64,000 nt of DNA from Methylophilales bacterium MBRSF5 (lineage in GTDB: Bacteria; Pseudomonadota; Gammaproteobacteria; Burkholderiales; Methylophilaceae): assembly GCA_001044335.1 (NCBI GenBank), contig CP011001.1, positions 434,001 through 498,000 on the forward strand, given 5' to 3'. Position 1 is the first letter of the stretch, and the number at the start of each line of letters is the position of its first letter. Made by a program: the position numbers and the translations under genes. Under the pieces are notes generated by a model. The model saw nothing but the letters and a program-made list of their open reading frames with translations. It was not told the origin of the DNA and made no database searches. This document shows positions 8,587 through 19,151 of this stretch, one piece after another.

Positions 8587-9801
8587 ATGAAATCAATTAA
8601 AAAAGTTGTTTTGGCATATTCAGGTGGATTAGATACCTCTGTAATTTTAAAATGGCTACAAGAAAAATATGATTGTGAAGTGGTTACTTTTACGGCTGAT
8701 ATTGGTCAGGGTGAAGAAATTGAGCCAGCCAGAGAAAAAGCCAAACAAGCTGGAATTAAAGAAATTTATATTGAAAATCTTGAGGAAGATTTTGCAAAAA
8801 ACTATATTTTACCAATGTTTAGAGCCAATGCGATTTATGAGGGTGAGTATTTACTTGGAACATCAATAGCTCGTCCTCTGATTGCAAAAAGACTAATTGA
8901 AATAGCTGCTGAAACAGGTGCTGATGCAATAGCTCATGGAGCTACCGGCAAGGGTAATGATCAGGTTAGATTTGAATTGAATGCCTATGCATTAAATCCT
9001 GATATTAAAGTGATCGCTCCATGGAGAGAGTGGGAACTCTTAAGTCGTGAAAAATTATTAAATTTTGCTGAAAAACATGGCATTCCTGTAGAAATGAAGC
9101 ATAAAAATGGAGGAAGTCCGTATAGCATGGATGCTAACCTTCTTCACATTTCCTATGAAGGTAGACATCTAGAAAATCCTAGCAACCCACCAGAAGACTC
9201 GATGTGGAGATGGACTAAGTCGCCTGAAGCGGCAAATGATGAACCAGAATCATTATCAATTTCTTTTGAGAATGGAGATCCTGTAGCTATCAATAATGAA
9301 ACCATGAAATCTCATGAAGTGTTTCATTATCTAAATCAGGTCGGCTCAAGAAATGGAATTGGTCGGCTAGATTTAGTTGAAAACAGATTTGTTGGTATGA
9401 AATCCAGAGGATGTTATGAAACTCCTGGTGGGACCATTCTATTAAAAGCTCATCGAGCCATTGAATCCATTACACTTGATCGTGAAGTGGCTCACTTAAA
9501 AGACGAATTAATGCCGAGGTATGCGAAGTTAATATATAACGGATTTTGGTTTGCTCCAGAAAGAGAGGCATTACAGACCCTGATTGATCATACGCAAAAA
9601 AATGTTACCGGTGAGGTTAATTTAGTTTGCTACAAGGGATCTGTTCAGGTCGTTGGACGAAGTAGTCCTCACAGTCTATTTGACGAAAATATTGCCACAT
9701 TTGAAGACGATGGAGGATCCTACAATCAATATGATGCGGAAGGGTTTATTAAGCTGAACGCATTAAGACTTAAAACTTTAGGTAGAAATAAGAAGGATTA
9801 A
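8587..9801 (+). CDS. argG: argininosuccinate synthase
   Basis: ATP-dependent condensation of citrulline and aspartate. 404 residues, normal length. The N-type ATP pyrophosphatase P-loop AYSGGLDTS is at residues 10-18, followed by the [15 protein letters not shown] box (about 117-131) and the C-terminal [11 protein letters not shown] tail. It is the third gene of the arginine operon and is followed after 3 bases by yajQ. argH is not in the window. Confidence 0.97.
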   Translation: MKSIKKVVLAYSGGLDTSVILKWLQEKYDCEVVTFTADIGQGEEIEPAREKAKQAGIKEIYIENLEEDFAKNYILPMFRANAIYEGEYLLGTSIARPLIAKRLIEIAAETGADAIAHGATGKGNDQVRFELNAYALNPDIKVIAPWREWELLSREKLLNFAEKHGIPVEMKHKNGGSPYSMDANLLHISYEGRHLENPSNPPEDSMWRWTKSPEAANDEPESLSISFENGDPVAINNETMKSHEVFHYLNQVGSRNGIGRLDLVENRFVGMKSRGCYETPGGTILLKAHRAIESITLDREVAHLKDELMPRYAKLIYNGFWFAPEREALQTLIDHTQKNVTGEVNLVCYKGSVQVVGRSSPHSLFDENIATFEDDGGSYNQYDAEGFIKLNALRLKTLGRNKKD

Positions 9802-9804
9802 ATT

Positions 9805-10299
9805 ATGCCCAGTTTCGATATAAGCTCTTCCGCAGATAAGGTCAATTTAGCAAATGCGGTTGATGTTGTTAGAAGACAAATACAAAATCGTTATGATTTT
9901 AAAGGCACATCTGCAAGTATTGAATTTAACGAGAAGGATTTAATTATCACTTTATTTGGTGATAATGATTTTCAGGTTAATCAAATTAAAGATATTTTAT
10001 TTCCATCACTCGAAAAAAAAGAACCTGACTCAACTAAAAGATTGATGGATAAAAATCTTGAGAGTATTTCTGGAAACAATGTGAAACTTGATATAGAAGT
10101 GTCGGATGGAATTGATCAAGAACTTGGTAAAAAAATTATCAAATTATTAAAGGATAGTAAATTAAAGGTCCAGGCCTCAATCCAAGGCGATACGGTTAGA
10201 GTCACTGGAACAAAGAGAGATATTCTGCAGGAGTCGATTGCGTTGGTAAAAGCAAATGTGTCTGACTACCCTCTAAATTTTGGTAATTTTAGGGATTAG
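9805..10299 (+). CDS. yajQ: YajQ-family nucleotide-binding protein
   Basis: 164-residue UPF0234 protein, full length. The N-terminus MPSFDISSSADKVNLANAVD, the RYDFKGTSA motif and the final YPLNFGNFRD are family hallmarks. Members fold as two ferredoxin-like domains; some bind cyclic di-GMP or RNA, and the cellular role is not settled. It lies 3 bases after argG and 3 bases before leuC, within a continuous co-directional run, so its expression is probably tied to amino-acid genes by position alone. Confidence 0.92.
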   Translation: MPSFDISSSADKVNLANAVDVVRRQIQNRYDFKGTSASIEFNEKDLIITLFGDNDFQVNQIKDILFPSLEKKEPDSTKRLMDKNLESISGNNVKLDIEVSDGIDQELGKKIIKLLKDSKLKVQASIQGDTVRVTGTKRDILQESIALVKANVSDYPLNFGNFRD

Positions 10300-10302
10300 T
10301 TT

Positions 10303-11709
10303 ATGGCAAAGACTCTATATGAAAAAATTTTTGATAAACATGTTGTTCTAGCTCAGGAAGATACCTGTCTCATATATATTGATCGTCATTTAATTCATGA
10401 GGTGACTAGCCCACAAGCATTCGAGGGTTTAAAAATCCATGATCGCCCATTGTGGCGTAAGGAATCTATCGTGGCTGTTCCTGATCACAATGTGCCAACA
10501 ACGGACAGGGATAAGGGAATCCAGGACCCTATTTCAAAAATCCAAGTGGAGACTCTCGACCAGAACTGTAAAGATCATAACTTGCTTCAGTTTGATATGT
10601 CCGATGTGAGACAGGGTATTGTTCATGTGATTGGACCTGAGCAAGGTTTGACTCTTCCTGGTATGACGATCGTTTGCGGTGATTCTCATACAAGCACTCA
10701 TGGAGCTTTTGGAGCCTTAGCAATGGGCATTGGCACCTCGGAAGTTGAGCATGTTATGGCCACACAATGCTTAATTCAAAAAAAGCTTAAAACAATGAAA
10801 ATTGACGTACAGGGTAAAACTCATCCTCTTGTTTCAGCAAAAGATATTGCTTTATTTGTTATCGGGCAAATTGGAACTGCTGGCGGCACCGGTTATGCTA
10901 TTGAATTTTGTGGAGATGCCATTCAGCAGTTATCGATGGAAGGAAGAATGACGCTGTGCAATATGGCAATTGAAGCCGGGGCTCGTTCGGGTATGGTTGC
11001 TGTTGATGATACTACAATTAACTATTTAAAAAATAAGCCATTTGCTCCAAAAAATGGAATGTGGGATCTGGCAGAAAAAGAATGGAGAACTCTTCACTCT
11101 GATTCAGATGCAGTTTTTGACAAAGTAGTTGAAATTGATGCGACCATGATAGAACCTCAGGTGAGCTGGGGAACATCTCCTGAAATGGTGAAGGGAATTT
11201 CTGAATCTATTCCTAAAAAAAGCAATTTAACATCCGACAAGCACCTTGATTTCCAAAGGGCTCTTGAATACATGGGTCTCAATGAAAATACTCCAATCAA
11301 TGAGATATCTGTGGATAAAGTGTTTATTGGTTCATGCACAAACTCAAGAATAGAGGATTTAAGAGAGGCAGCGCGGTATTTGAAAGGCAAAAAAATTAAT
11401 CCGAGTATTAAGTTAGCAATGGCTGTTCCTGGGTCAGGTATTGTGAAAAAACAAGCGGAGTCCGAAGGGTTAGATAAAATTTTTATGGAATCAGGTTTTC
11501 AATGGAGAGATCCAGGTTGCTCAATGTGTCTTGCAATGAATGCAGACCGTCTCGAAAGTGGTGAGAGATGCGCGTCAACGTCAAATCGTAACTTTGAAGG
11601 AAGGCAGGGGCAGGGTGGAAGAACCCATTTAGTCAGTCCTGCAATGGCTGCAGCAGCAGCAGTTCATGGCCATTTTGTTGATATAAGAAACGAGGAAATC
11701 AGTGGATAA
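10303..11709 (+). CDS. leuC: 3-isopropylmalate dehydratase large subunit
   Basis: Aconitase-family subunit that isomerises 2-isopropylmalate to 3-isopropylmalate with LeuD. 468 residues. The three [4Fe-4S] ligands are seen: a Cys in GSCTNSR (about 345) and C406 and C409 in GCSMCLAMN. Other family boxes are [28 protein letters not shown] and [11 protein letters not shown]. The 3' end overlaps leuD by 8 bases, as expected for co-translated subunits. Confidence 0.97.
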   Translation: MAKTLYEKIFDKHVVLAQEDTCLIYIDRHLIHEVTSPQAFEGLKIHDRPLWRKESIVAVPDHNVPTTDRDKGIQDPISKIQVETLDQNCKDHNLLQFDMSDVRQGIVHVIGPEQGLTLPGMTIVCGDSHTSTHGAFGALAMGIGTSEVEHVMATQCLIQKKLKTMKIDVQGKTHPLVSAKDIALFVIGQIGTAGGTGYAIEFCGDAIQQLSMEGRMTLCNMAIEAGARSGMVAVDDTTINYLKNKPFAPKNGMWDLAEKEWRTLHSDSDAVFDKVVEIDATMIEPQVSWGTSPEMVKGISESIPKKSNLTSDKHLDFQRALEYMGLNENTPINEISVDKVFIGSCTNSRIEDLREAARYLKGKKINPSIKLAMAVPGSGIVKKQAESEGLDKIFMESGFQWRDPGCSMCLAMNADRLESGERCASTSNRNFEGRQGQGGRTHLVSPAMAAAAAVHGHFVDIRNEEISG

Positions 11710-12334
11710 GTTTAAACATATCATTAGTAAAGTTATCCCTCTTGATCGATCTAATGTTGATACTGACGCGATCATTCCCAAGCAATTTTTAAAGTCAATC
11801 AAAAGAACTGGTTTCGGACCAAATTTATTTGATGAATGGCGATACCTAGATCATGGTGAGCCTGGTATGGATAATTCGAAAAGATCGATCAATCCTGATT
11901 TTGTTTTAAATAAACCACAATTTAAAGACAGTAAGATTCTATTGGTTAGAGAAAATTTTGGGTGCGGGTCTAGCAGAGAGCATGCGCCTTGGGCACTATT
12001 AGATTTTGGTATTAAGGTCATTATCGCAGAAAGTTTTGCTGATATTTTTTACAACAACTGTTTTAAAAATGGTATTTTGCCAATCACTTTGCAAAAGGAT
12101 GAAATTGAAGAGTTATTTTCTGAAACCGCGACCAAAACTCTTGAAATTGAAGTTAATTTAGAAAAACAATTTGTTAAATCTTCAAAATCATATTCTTTTG
12201 AAATCGATGAATTCAAAAAGAGCTCATTGTTGAATGGCTTAGATGAGATTGGATTAACTCTTGAGAATAAAAGTGTAATAGCAAATTTTGAGAAAAGTTA
12301 TTTTTCAAATTATCCGTGGCTTAAACAGGAATAA
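11702..12334 (+). CDS. leuD: 3-isopropylmalate dehydratase small subunit
   Basis: Swivel-domain partner of LeuC, 210 residues. Shows [15 protein letters not shown] near the N-terminus, the [14 protein letters not shown] active-site loop (about 86-99), and [12 protein letters not shown] (about 117-128). It starts inside the end of leuC and leuB begins 2 bases after its stop. Confidence 0.97.
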   Translation: MDKFKHIISKVIPLDRSNVDTDAIIPKQFLKSIKRTGFGPNLFDEWRYLDHGEPGMDNSKRSINPDFVLNKPQFKDSKILLVRENFGCGSSREHAPWALLDFGIKVIIAESFADIFYNNCFKNGILPITLQKDEIEELFSETATKTLEIEVNLEKQFVKSSKSYSFEIDEFKKSSLLNGLDEIGLTLENKSVIANFEKSYFSNYPWLKQE

Positions 12335-12336
12335 AA

Positions 12337-13392
12337 ATGAACATATTAACCCTACCCGGTGATGGTATCGGTCCAGAAATAACAAAACAAGCTGTAAAGA
12401 TAATTAAGGCATTGTCTCCTAATTTTAATATTGATGAGGCACCCATAGGAGGCGCTGGTTATGATGCTGATGGGGATCCATTACCACAAACTACCCTCCA
12501 AAAAGCTAAAGACGCAGATGCTATTCTGATGGGTTCAGTCGGAGATTGGAAGTACGATCAATTACCAAGAGAGTTGAGGCCAGAGAGGGGATTATTGCGA
12601 ATAAGGTCGGAGCTTAATTTATTCGCCAATTTAAGACCTGCCATGCTGTTTGATCAGTTAGTGGATGCGTCTTCACTTAAACCTAATATTGTTTCTGGCT
12701 TAGATATCTTAATAGTACGTGAATTAACTGGGGACATTTATTTTGGCCAGCCAAGGGGAATTCATAACCTTAAAAACGGAGAACGTGAGGGTATTAATAC
12801 CATGCGTTATTCTGAGAGTGAGATCCGCAGGATAGGAAATATTGCTTTTCAGCTTGCTCAATTAAGAAATAAAAAATTATGTTCTGTAGACAAAGCCAAT
12901 GTACTTGAGACAACAGAGCTTTGGCGAGAAGTGATGGTAGATTTATCAGCAAATTATCCAGATGTATCTTTGTCACATATGTATGTGGATAACGCGGCAA
13001 TGCAATTAGTCAGGGCACCAAAACAATTTGACGTAATGGTTACAGGAAATATTTTTGGAGATATTTTATCTGATGAGGCATCCATGCTGACAGGTTCTAT
13101 TGGCATGCTTCCTTCTGCATCCTTAGATATTAATAACAAAGGCTTATATGAGCCAAGTCATGGTTCGGCTCCAGATATAGCTGGTCAAGACATTGCAAAC
13201 CCAATTGCCACGATTTTATCAGCAGCTATGATGTATAAATACACTTTTAAACAGCCTAATGAAGCCATTAGGATCGAAGAGGCGGTTGAAAAAACACTTC
13301 AACAAGGTTATCGAACTGCTGACATAATGGATGACAACTCTACAAAAATTGGATGCGAAGAGATGGGTGACCGTATTTTAGGAAATTTATAA
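12337..13392 (+). CDS. leuB: 3-isopropylmalate dehydrogenase
   Basis: NAD-dependent oxidative decarboxylation of 3-isopropylmalate to 2-oxoisocaproate. 351 residues. It starts [15 protein letters not shown], has the substrate arginines in [15 protein letters not shown] and [14 protein letters not shown], and the NAD-site [14 protein letters not shown] (about 277-290). The next gene, asd, begins at the very next base. leuA is not in the window. Confidence 0.97.
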   Translation: MNILTLPGDGIGPEITKQAVKIIKALSPNFNIDEAPIGGAGYDADGDPLPQTTLQKAKDADAILMGSVGDWKYDQLPRELRPERGLLRIRSELNLFANLRPAMLFDQLVDASSLKPNIVSGLDILIVRELTGDIYFGQPRGIHNLKNGEREGINTMRYSESEIRRIGNIAFQLAQLRNKKLCSVDKANVLETTELWREVMVDLSANYPDVSLSHMYVDNAAMQLVRAPKQFDVMVTGNIFGDILSDEASMLTGSIGMLPSASLDINNKGLYEPSHGSAPDIAGQDIANPIATILSAAMMYKYTFKQPNEAIRIEEAVEKTLQQGYRTADIMDDNSTKIGCEEMGDRILGNL

Positions 13393-14511
13393 ATGAATAA
13401 GTTAAAAGTTGGTTTTGTTGGCTGGAGAGGCATGGTTGGATCAGTTCTAATGCAACGAATGCTCGAGGAAAATGATTTTAAAAATTACACCTCTTTTTTC
13501 TTTTCAACTTCACAGGCTGGCGAAAAATGTCCTTTTGATTTTGCAGAATCAGAATATCTTATTGATGCTAATAATCTTGAGGAGCTATCGAATATGGATG
13601 TCATCCTCACATGTCAAGGTAGTCAATTTACGATAGATGTATACGACAAGTTAAAAAATCAAAACTGGGACGGACACTGGATCGATGCAGCATCACATCT
13701 TAGAATGGAAAAAAATGCAGTTATTGTGCTTGATCCAATTAACTCAGATTTGATCGACAAATCTCACTCAGATGGTGCCAAGACATGGGTTGGTGGAAAT
13801 TGTACCGTTTCGCTTATGCTGCTTGCCATTCATGGATTAATTAAAGAAAACTTAGTTGAATGGGTCTCATCCATGACCTATCAGGCAGCGAGTGGTGCTG
13901 GGGCAAATAACATGAGAGAGCTCTTGTCTCAAATGGGTTATTTATTTAACTCAGTCTCTGATATGTTAGAGAATCGACAAGGATCAATTCTTGATATAGA
14001 TCATAAAATAACTAGTGCAATGTTAGATAAAAATATGCCCATAAATAATTTTGGGGTACCTCTTGCCGGTAGTGTAATTCCATGGATTGACTCAGATCTT
14101 AAAAATGGTAGTAGCAAGGAGGAGTGGAAAGGACAAAATGAGACCTTGAAAATTCTGGAATCACAATACGCACCAGTCAAGGTTGATGGATTATGTGTTC
14201 GAATTGGTACCATGAGATGTCATAGCCAAGCGTTAACGATCAAAATGAAGGAAAATTTATCAATTGAGCAGATTAATGAAAAAATTTCTGCAGGAAACCA
14301 GTGGGTAAAATTAATTACTAATGAACGAGATGCGACCATAAATCAGTTATCTCCAACCAATGCATCTGGTAAGTTAGATATTTTAGTAGGTCGGATAAAA
14401 AAACTTAACCTTGATAGCAATATGATCTCTCTATTTACCATAGGGGATCAATTATTATGGGGTGCGGCTGAACCATTAAGACGAATCTTGAGTATAATAT
14501 CCAACAAATGA
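13393..14511 (+). CDS. asd: aspartate-semialdehyde dehydrogenase
   Basis: Reduces aspartyl phosphate to aspartate semialdehyde, the branch to lysine, threonine and methionine. 372 residues, of the proteobacterial (E. coli-type) class. N-terminal NADP motif VGWRGMVGSVLMQRM, active-site C137 in GGNCTVSL, and a substrate-binding histidine in RCHSQALT. It abuts leuB with no gap and overlaps the FimV-like gene by 4 bases. Confidence 0.96.
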   Translation: MNKLKVGFVGWRGMVGSVLMQRMLEENDFKNYTSFFFSTSQAGEKCPFDFAESEYLIDANNLEELSNMDVILTCQGSQFTIDVYDKLKNQNWDGHWIDAASHLRMEKNAVIVLDPINSDLIDKSHSDGAKTWVGGNCTVSLMLLAIHGLIKENLVEWVSSMTYQAASGAGANNMRELLSQMGYLFNSVSDMLENRQGSILDIDHKITSAMLDKNMPINNFGVPLAGSVIPWIDSDLKNGSSKEEWKGQNETLKILESQYAPVKVDGLCVRIGTMRCHSQALTIKMKENLSIEQINEKISAGNQWVKLITNERDATINQLSPTNASGKLDILVGRIKKLNLDSNMISLFTIGDQLLWGAAEPLRRILSIISNK

Positions 14512-15959
14512 TCAGATTAATTAAATTATTTCTTTTTGCTACTGCATTCACATTTATTTTTTCAGCTCAAGCGTTGCAGCTAGGAAAAATATCGATCAAC
14601 TCGAAACAAGAACAACCTCTGAATGCTGATATTGAGGTCATTCTAACTAAGGCTGACGATGTGACTGAGTTAGTGCCGAGCATTGCCTCAAAAGAAGACT
14701 TTGAATCCCAGGGTATTGAAAGACTTCCTGTCCATGCCAACATTGATGCTAATTTTGTAAAAAACTCTGAGGGTAAGATTTACTTAAAATTAAAAAGTGA
14801 TAAGCCGGTTAAAGACCCTTTCCTAGATTTGTTAATCCAGATTGATTCACCTAAGGGTAGAAATTATCGTGAATACACAGTGCTGCTTGATCCACCAGAC
14901 CCGATGGACAAGATGATTAACGAAACCCTTGAAAAAGACTCTGTAAAGAAAGATAACAATAAACTTCCTGCAAAAGATTTGGCTGAAGGAAAAAAACGTG
15001 AAATTGATTCATATAAAAACGTAGAAGAAAAAATTGACTTAACTGAAGACCAAAAAGAAGAGGTGGTAGAAGAAAAACAAGAGACTGCTAAAAAAGAGGA
15101 TGTTAAGGAATCAGTTGTGAACTCCAAAGAAGAGGACCTTGATGATCAAGAAATTGATGAGCTAAAAACAGTCAAATCTGTACCAGGAAAAACTTTGTAC
15201 CAAATTGGTCGTGAAAATAGTCTATCAGGAATTACATTAGAGCAAATGGTCGTAGGCATATATCAAAATAATAGAAAGGCATTTGCTGAAGGAAACATTA
15301 ACGGATTAAATAAAAATCAAGTTTTAACAATCCCAAACAAATCTTATTTTTCTGATTTAAGTCATTTAGAGGCAAGAAAAATTTTAAAATCTCAAAATGA
15401 TGAATGGAAGAAATTAACACAACCAAAAGCTAAGGAAAACAAGTCTACTAAGAAAGTAGAGAATAATATTGAAAAAGAAAAAATTGAGAATCTAGAACAG
15501 AAGCTTGCTGAAGCAGAACAGAAATTAAAAAAACTGAGCCAGGCTCAAGTTGACAGTATAGAACCTGAGCAGCAAAAAACCATAGATAAACAAACTATGG
15601 ATGAAATTTCGAAACAAAATGAAGTAATCGATATCGAGGGAAGTGATTTTGAAATTGAAGAAATTGTTCTTGATGATGTTAAGGAAAGTGATGAAGATGT
15701 ATTCACCTCTTCAATTTCGGCAGATTCCGATATCAATGAAACTGTCCTAATTGAAGACGAAGCTAATCAAAATGACAATCTGATGATAGTTTTAGTGTTA
15801 CTCTTTCTTGTGGTTGTTGTGGCGGGAGCTATCTTCTTTATATCTTCAAAGAGAAGAGCTGAAAGGACTATTTTTTCATCTGGAATAAATGATAATTCTC
15901 AAAATAATCAATCTGATATTATAGATAATTTATCTCGTGAGGATAAAAACTCATTTTAA
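14508..15959 (+). CDS. fimV: short FimV-like protein with LysM and one transmembrane segment
   Basis: 483-residue membrane protein. Parts in order: signal peptide (about 1-23, ending SAQALQ), the FimV N-terminal periplasmic domain (about 24-125, LGKISINSKQEQPLNADIEV and YREYTVLLDPP), an acidic/lysine-rich linker, a LysM-like peptidoglycan-binding region (about 220-280), a coiled coil (about 320-350), an acidic stretch, and a transmembrane helix (about 424-446) followed by a short tail. Full FimV proteins are usually much longer with a cytoplasmic TPR domain that recruits pilus or polar proteins; that domain is absent here with no frameshift seen. Position between asd and truA is the usual one for betaproteobacterial fimV. 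Role here may be limited to the cell wall. Confidence 0.82.
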   Translation: MIRLIKLFLFATAFTFIFSAQALQLGKISINSKQEQPLNADIEVILTKADDVTELVPSIASKEDFESQGIERLPVHANIDANFVKNSEGKIYLKLKSDKPVKDPFLDLLIQIDSPKGRNYREYTVLLDPPDPMDKMINETLEKDSVKKDNNKLPAKDLAEGKKREIDSYKNVEEKIDLTEDQKEEVVEEKQETAKKEDVKESVVNSKEEDLDDQEIDELKTVKSVPGKTLYQIGRENSLSGITLEQMVVGIYQNNRKAFAEGNINGLNKNQVLTIPNKSYFSDLSHLEARKILKSQNDEWKKLTQPKAKENKSTKKVENNIEKEKIENLEQKLAEAEQKLKKLSQAQVDSIEPEQQKTIDKQTMDEISKQNEVIDIEGSDFEIEEIVLDDVKESDEDVFTSSISADSDINETVLIEDEANQNDNLMIVLVLLFLVVVVAGAIFFISSKRRAERTIFSSGINDNSQNNQSDIIDNLSREDKNSF

Positions 15960-15962
15960 TTA

Positions 15963-16559
15963 GTGATTGAGCTTCTCAAATTATTAGCTACCCTGACATC
16001 TCTCAAGTTCATATATTACTTATCAATAGCTTTTAATTTCTACCTCCTCCTTTTTCTAATATTGGTTTGTTTTTTCATTAAATACAATCCATTCGTTTTT
16101 TTCTTAAAAATAAAATATTTCCTTGTGAGTATTTTTATTATCTACCCTCTTTCAATCCCTGGGGAAATAGCAGCTCAGTTTTATAATTTTTCGGTTACTT
16201 ATGATGGATTTTATGCAGGATTAAAACAGTCATTGCTCTTAATGAACATCTTTTTACTTGCAAAAATTTATTTAGTAAAAACCCAAGAAATTGAGGTGGT
16301 CAATTCAATCATGTACTTTGTATACCCATTTAAATATTTGGGTTTGAATGTTAACAAACTGTATAAGATAATAATCTTAACTTTTAGTTATTTCAGAATA
16401 TTTTCTCGTAAAAAATTTAATTACAGAAGTCCTGTAAAATCATTTGGGGCTTTTTTATTTTCTCAAGAAAATCTGAAAATTAAGATAGATACATTTGAAC
16501 TGAATCATTTTGGTTATTTATTTGTTTTTTGTTACTTTTTAGTTTTATTTATCGCATGA
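15963..16559 (+). CDS. CbiQ-like membrane protein (solo ECF-transporter T-component homologue)
   Basis: 198-residue protein with about five hydrophobic segments. The middle resembles the core of CbiQ/EcfT (IPGEIAAQFYNF, then a DGFYAGLKQSLLLMN helix, and FVYPFKYLGLN matching the 'l.PlkylGl' box). No ECF ATPase or substrate-binding subunit gene is near, and the Ala-Arg-Gly coupling motifs of true T components are not evident. The start is GTG, 3 bases after the fimV stop; the TGA stop overlaps the truA ATG. The family call is by motif pattern and is uncertain; a generic membrane protein of unknown function is the fallback. Confidence 0.5.
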   Translation: MIELLKLLATLTSLKFIYYLSIAFNFYLLLFLILVCFFIKYNPFVFFLKIKYFLVSIFIIYPLSIPGEIAAQFYNFSVTYDGFYAGLKQSLLLMNIFLLAKIYLVKTQEIEVVNSIMYFVYPFKYLGLNVNKLYKIIILTFSYFRIFSRKKFNYRSPVKSFGAFLFSQENLKIKIDTFELNHFGYLFVFCYFLVLFIA

Positions 16560-17332
16560 GAATTGCAGCCATTGTCGAATACCTAGGAACAAATTACGCT
16601 GGATTTCAAATTCAGCCCAATCTAAACACCATACAATTGTGTATTCAAAAAGCTTTATCAAAGATTGCTAACCATGATGTCAAGATTGAAGCGTCAGGCA
16701 GAACGGACGCCGGTGTTCATGCACTTGGACAAGTATTTCATTTTGATACAGAATCACAAAGGTCTTTAAACTCATGGAAAAAGGGGGCTAATTCTTTTTT
16801 GCCTCAAGATATTTCTATCAAATGGGTCTCGGAAGTTGATAAGAATTTTCATGCACGGTTTAACGTCATGGAGAGAGAGTATCAGTACTTACTTCATTAC
16901 AATGATTCACCTTCAGCCATTTGGCATCAAAAGGCAGGCCATTATGGCTATGAAATAAACTTTAAACTTCTGGATAAAGTATTAAAAGAATTTATTGGAA
17001 AACATGACTTTACTAGTTTTCGATCAAGCGAGTGTCAATCAAAAAAGCCTATCAGAATTATGCATGGTGCCAGCTACCAAAAAAAAGAAAATTTTATCCT
17101 CTTTAAATTTACAGCTGATGGATTCCTTCATCACCAGATTAGAAATATGATGAGCGTTATTTTAGATGTCGTTTCAGGAAAAAAGCCATTGGATTATGTA
17201 CAATATCTATTTGAGGTTAAGGATAGAACGAAGGCATCGAATACATTTTCACCAAATGGTCTTTACCTTGCCAACATTAAGTATGAAAAGAAATTCAAGA
17301 TAGTTGATTTAAAAAATACAGTCATTATATGA
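16556..17332 (+). CDS. truA: tRNA pseudouridine(38-40) synthase
   Basis: Modifies uridines 38-40 in the tRNA anticodon stem. From the ATG at 16556 the protein has 258 residues; this start is chosen because it begins MRIAAIVEYLGTNYAGFQ as TruA proteins do and overlaps the upstream stop as ATGA. The catalytic aspartate is in SGRTDAGVHALGQ (about 50-62), and RYQYLL/FTSFR boxes follow. The 3' end overlaps trpF by 4 bases, giving the common truA-trpF coupling of betaproteobacteria. Confidence 0.95.
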   Translation: MRIAAIVEYLGTNYAGFQIQPNLNTIQLCIQKALSKIANHDVKIEASGRTDAGVHALGQVFHFDTESQRSLNSWKKGANSFLPQDISIKWVSEVDKNFHARFNVMEREYQYLLHYNDSPSAIWHQKAGHYGYEINFKLLDKVLKEFIGKHDFTSFRSSECQSKKPIRIMHGASYQKKENFILFKFTADGFLHHQIRNMMSVILDVVSGKKPLDYVQYLFEVKDRTKASNTFSPNGLYLANIKYEKKFKIVDLKNTVII

Positions 17333-17952
17333 ATAACGTAAAAGTAAAAATATGTGGTATTACCAATTGCAGTGATGCAATAAATGCTAGTAATGCAGGC
17401 GCTGATGCAATTGGTTATGTGTTTTATAATGACAGTCCAAGATTTTGCTCGATCGATCAGGCAATCCAAATTAACCGGACACTTCCCCCTTTCATTACAA
17501 AAGTTGGATTGTTTGTGAATCCTGAAGCCGAATTTGTTCGTTCAGCAATTAGTGAAAATGTTATAGACATCATTCAATTTCACGGATCTGAAACCCCTGA
17601 GTTTTGTTCTTCATTTCAGTTTCCTTTTATTAAAGTTATTTCTGTCAAAAAAGATACAAATATTGAAAAAATATGTGACGATTTTGTTGACGCATCAGCA
17701 ATTCTGCTTGATACTTTTGATACAGATCACTTTGGCGGTACAGGTAAGTCTTTTGATTGGTCCCTAATTCCAAGAAATTTAAAAAAACCAATTATAATTG
17801 CAGGGGGACTGAAGCCTAACAATGTATCAACACTCATAAAAGAATACCTACCCTACGCGGTTGATGTAAGTGGTGGGGTGGAAAGTGAAACGAAAGGTAA
17901 AAAAAGCGAAGAGCTTATGAAACAATTTATTAAGGTTGTGAAAAATGGATAA
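17329..17952 (+). CDS. trpF: phosphoribosylanthranilate isomerase
   Basis: TIM-barrel isomerase of tryptophan synthesis, 207 residues. N-terminal VKICGITN with the catalytic cysteine, catalytic Asp in [19 protein letters not shown] (about 126-144), and the phosphate-binding AGGLKPNNV and DVSGGVE near the end. Starts in the truA stop and overlaps trpB by 8 bases. Confidence 0.97.
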   Translation: MNNVKVKICGITNCSDAINASNAGADAIGYVFYNDSPRFCSIDQAIQINRTLPPFITKVGLFVNPEAEFVRSAISENVIDIIQFHGSETPEFCSSFQFPFIKVISVKKDTNIEKICDDFVDASAILLDTFDTDHFGGTGKSFDWSLIPRNLKKPIIIAGGLKPNNVSTLIKEYLPYAVDVSGGVESETKGKKSEELMKQFIKVVKNG

Positions 17953-19147
17953 TTATAATTTCCCTGATCAAAATGGTCACTTTGGCCCCTATGGTGGAAC
18001 GTTCGTAGCTGAAACATTAATTGAGGCACTTGATGAACTCAAAGAAATGTATAACCAATTCAAGGACGACAAAGAGTTCTTAAATGAATTTCATCACGAC
18101 TTAAAACATTTTGTTGGCAGACCGAGCCCAATTTATTTTGCTGAGAGATTAACTCATAAAATAGGTGGGGCAAAAATTTATTTCAAAAGAGAAGACCTCA
18201 ACCATACAGGTGCTCACAAGGTGAACAATACAGTAGGACAGGCTTTGTTAGCAAAAAAAATGGGTAAACCCAGGGTTATTGCTGAAACTGGAGCAGGTCA
18301 ACATGGCGTGGCTACAGCGACTATAGCTGCTCGTCTTGGACTTGAGTGTGTGGTGTATATGGGCGCTGAAGATGTTAAAAGACAAAGCCCGAATGTCTAT
18401 AGAATGAAATTATTGGGAGCTAAAGTGGTACCTGTCGAGAGTGGATCGAAAACTCTAAAAGATGCGCTTAATGAAGCACTTAGAGACTGGGTAACAAATG
18501 TTAGCAATACTTTTTATATCATAGGTACAGTGGCTGGCCCTCATCCATATCCAATGATGGTCAGGGACTTCAATTCTGTTGTTGGCAAAGAGGCTATTGG
18601 ACAAATGGATGACTTGGAGGGTAAACAGCCTGACGCAGTTATTGCATGCGTCGGTGGTGGTTCAAATGCGATGGGTATTTTTTATCCATATATTCCATAT
18701 AAAGAAACTAGATTGATTGGTGTTGAGGCAGCAGGACATGGTATTGATACAGGTAAACATGCAGCTCCATTAACTGCAAATAGTCCGGTAGGAGTCCTTC
18801 ACGGAAACAGAACTTACATGATGCAAAATGAAGAGGGGCAAATTATAGAGACACATTCTGTTTCAGCAGGTTTAGATTACCCGGGTGTTGGTCCAGAACA
18901 CTCGTGGCTTAAAGATACTGGCAGAGCTGAGTATGTGGCCGTGAATGATGATGAGGCTCTTGCAGCCTTCCACAATCTATGTAAAACAGAGGGTATTATC
19001 CCTGCTCTCGAGACAAGCCATGCTATAGCTTATGCAGAAAAACTGGCAAAGGAACTCCCTAAAGACAAAACAATTTTGGTAAATCTTTCTGGAAGAGGGG
19101 ATAAAGACATTAATACAATAGCTAATATTGCCGGTATAAAAATTTAA
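17945..19147 (+). CDS. trpB: tryptophan synthase beta chain
   Basis: PLP enzyme joining indole and serine, 400 residues. The Schiff-base lysine is K92 in [10 protein letters not shown]; the [12 protein letters not shown] substrate loop and the GGGSNAMG phosphate loop are present. It is preceded by trpF with an 8-base overlap and followed 4 bases later by trpA, so the synthase subunits are made from one message. Confidence 0.98.
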   Translation: MDNYNFPDQNGHFGPYGGTFVAETLIEALDELKEMYNQFKDDKEFLNEFHHDLKHFVGRPSPIYFAERLTHKIGGAKIYFKREDLNHTGAHKVNNTVGQALLAKKMGKPRVIAETGAGQHGVATATIAARLGLECVVYMGAEDVKRQSPNVYRMKLLGAKVVPVESGSKTLKDALNEALRDWVTNVSNTFYIIGTVAGPHPYPMMVRDFNSVVGKEAIGQMDDLEGKQPDAVIACVGGGSNAMGIFYPYIPYKETRLIGVEAAGHGIDTGKHAAPLTANSPVGVLHGNRTYMMQNEEGQIIETHSVSAGLDYPGVGPEHSWLKDTGRAEYVAVNDDEALAAFHNLCKTEGIIPALETSHAIAYAEKLAKELPKDKTILVNLSGRGDKDINTIANIAGIKI

Positions 19148-19151
19148 AATC

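Noticed and set aside
16529-16555. Upstream TTG start for truA
   Set aside because: It adds nine hydrophobic residues not found in TruA and the ATG at 16556 overlaps the previous stop in a typical ATGA.
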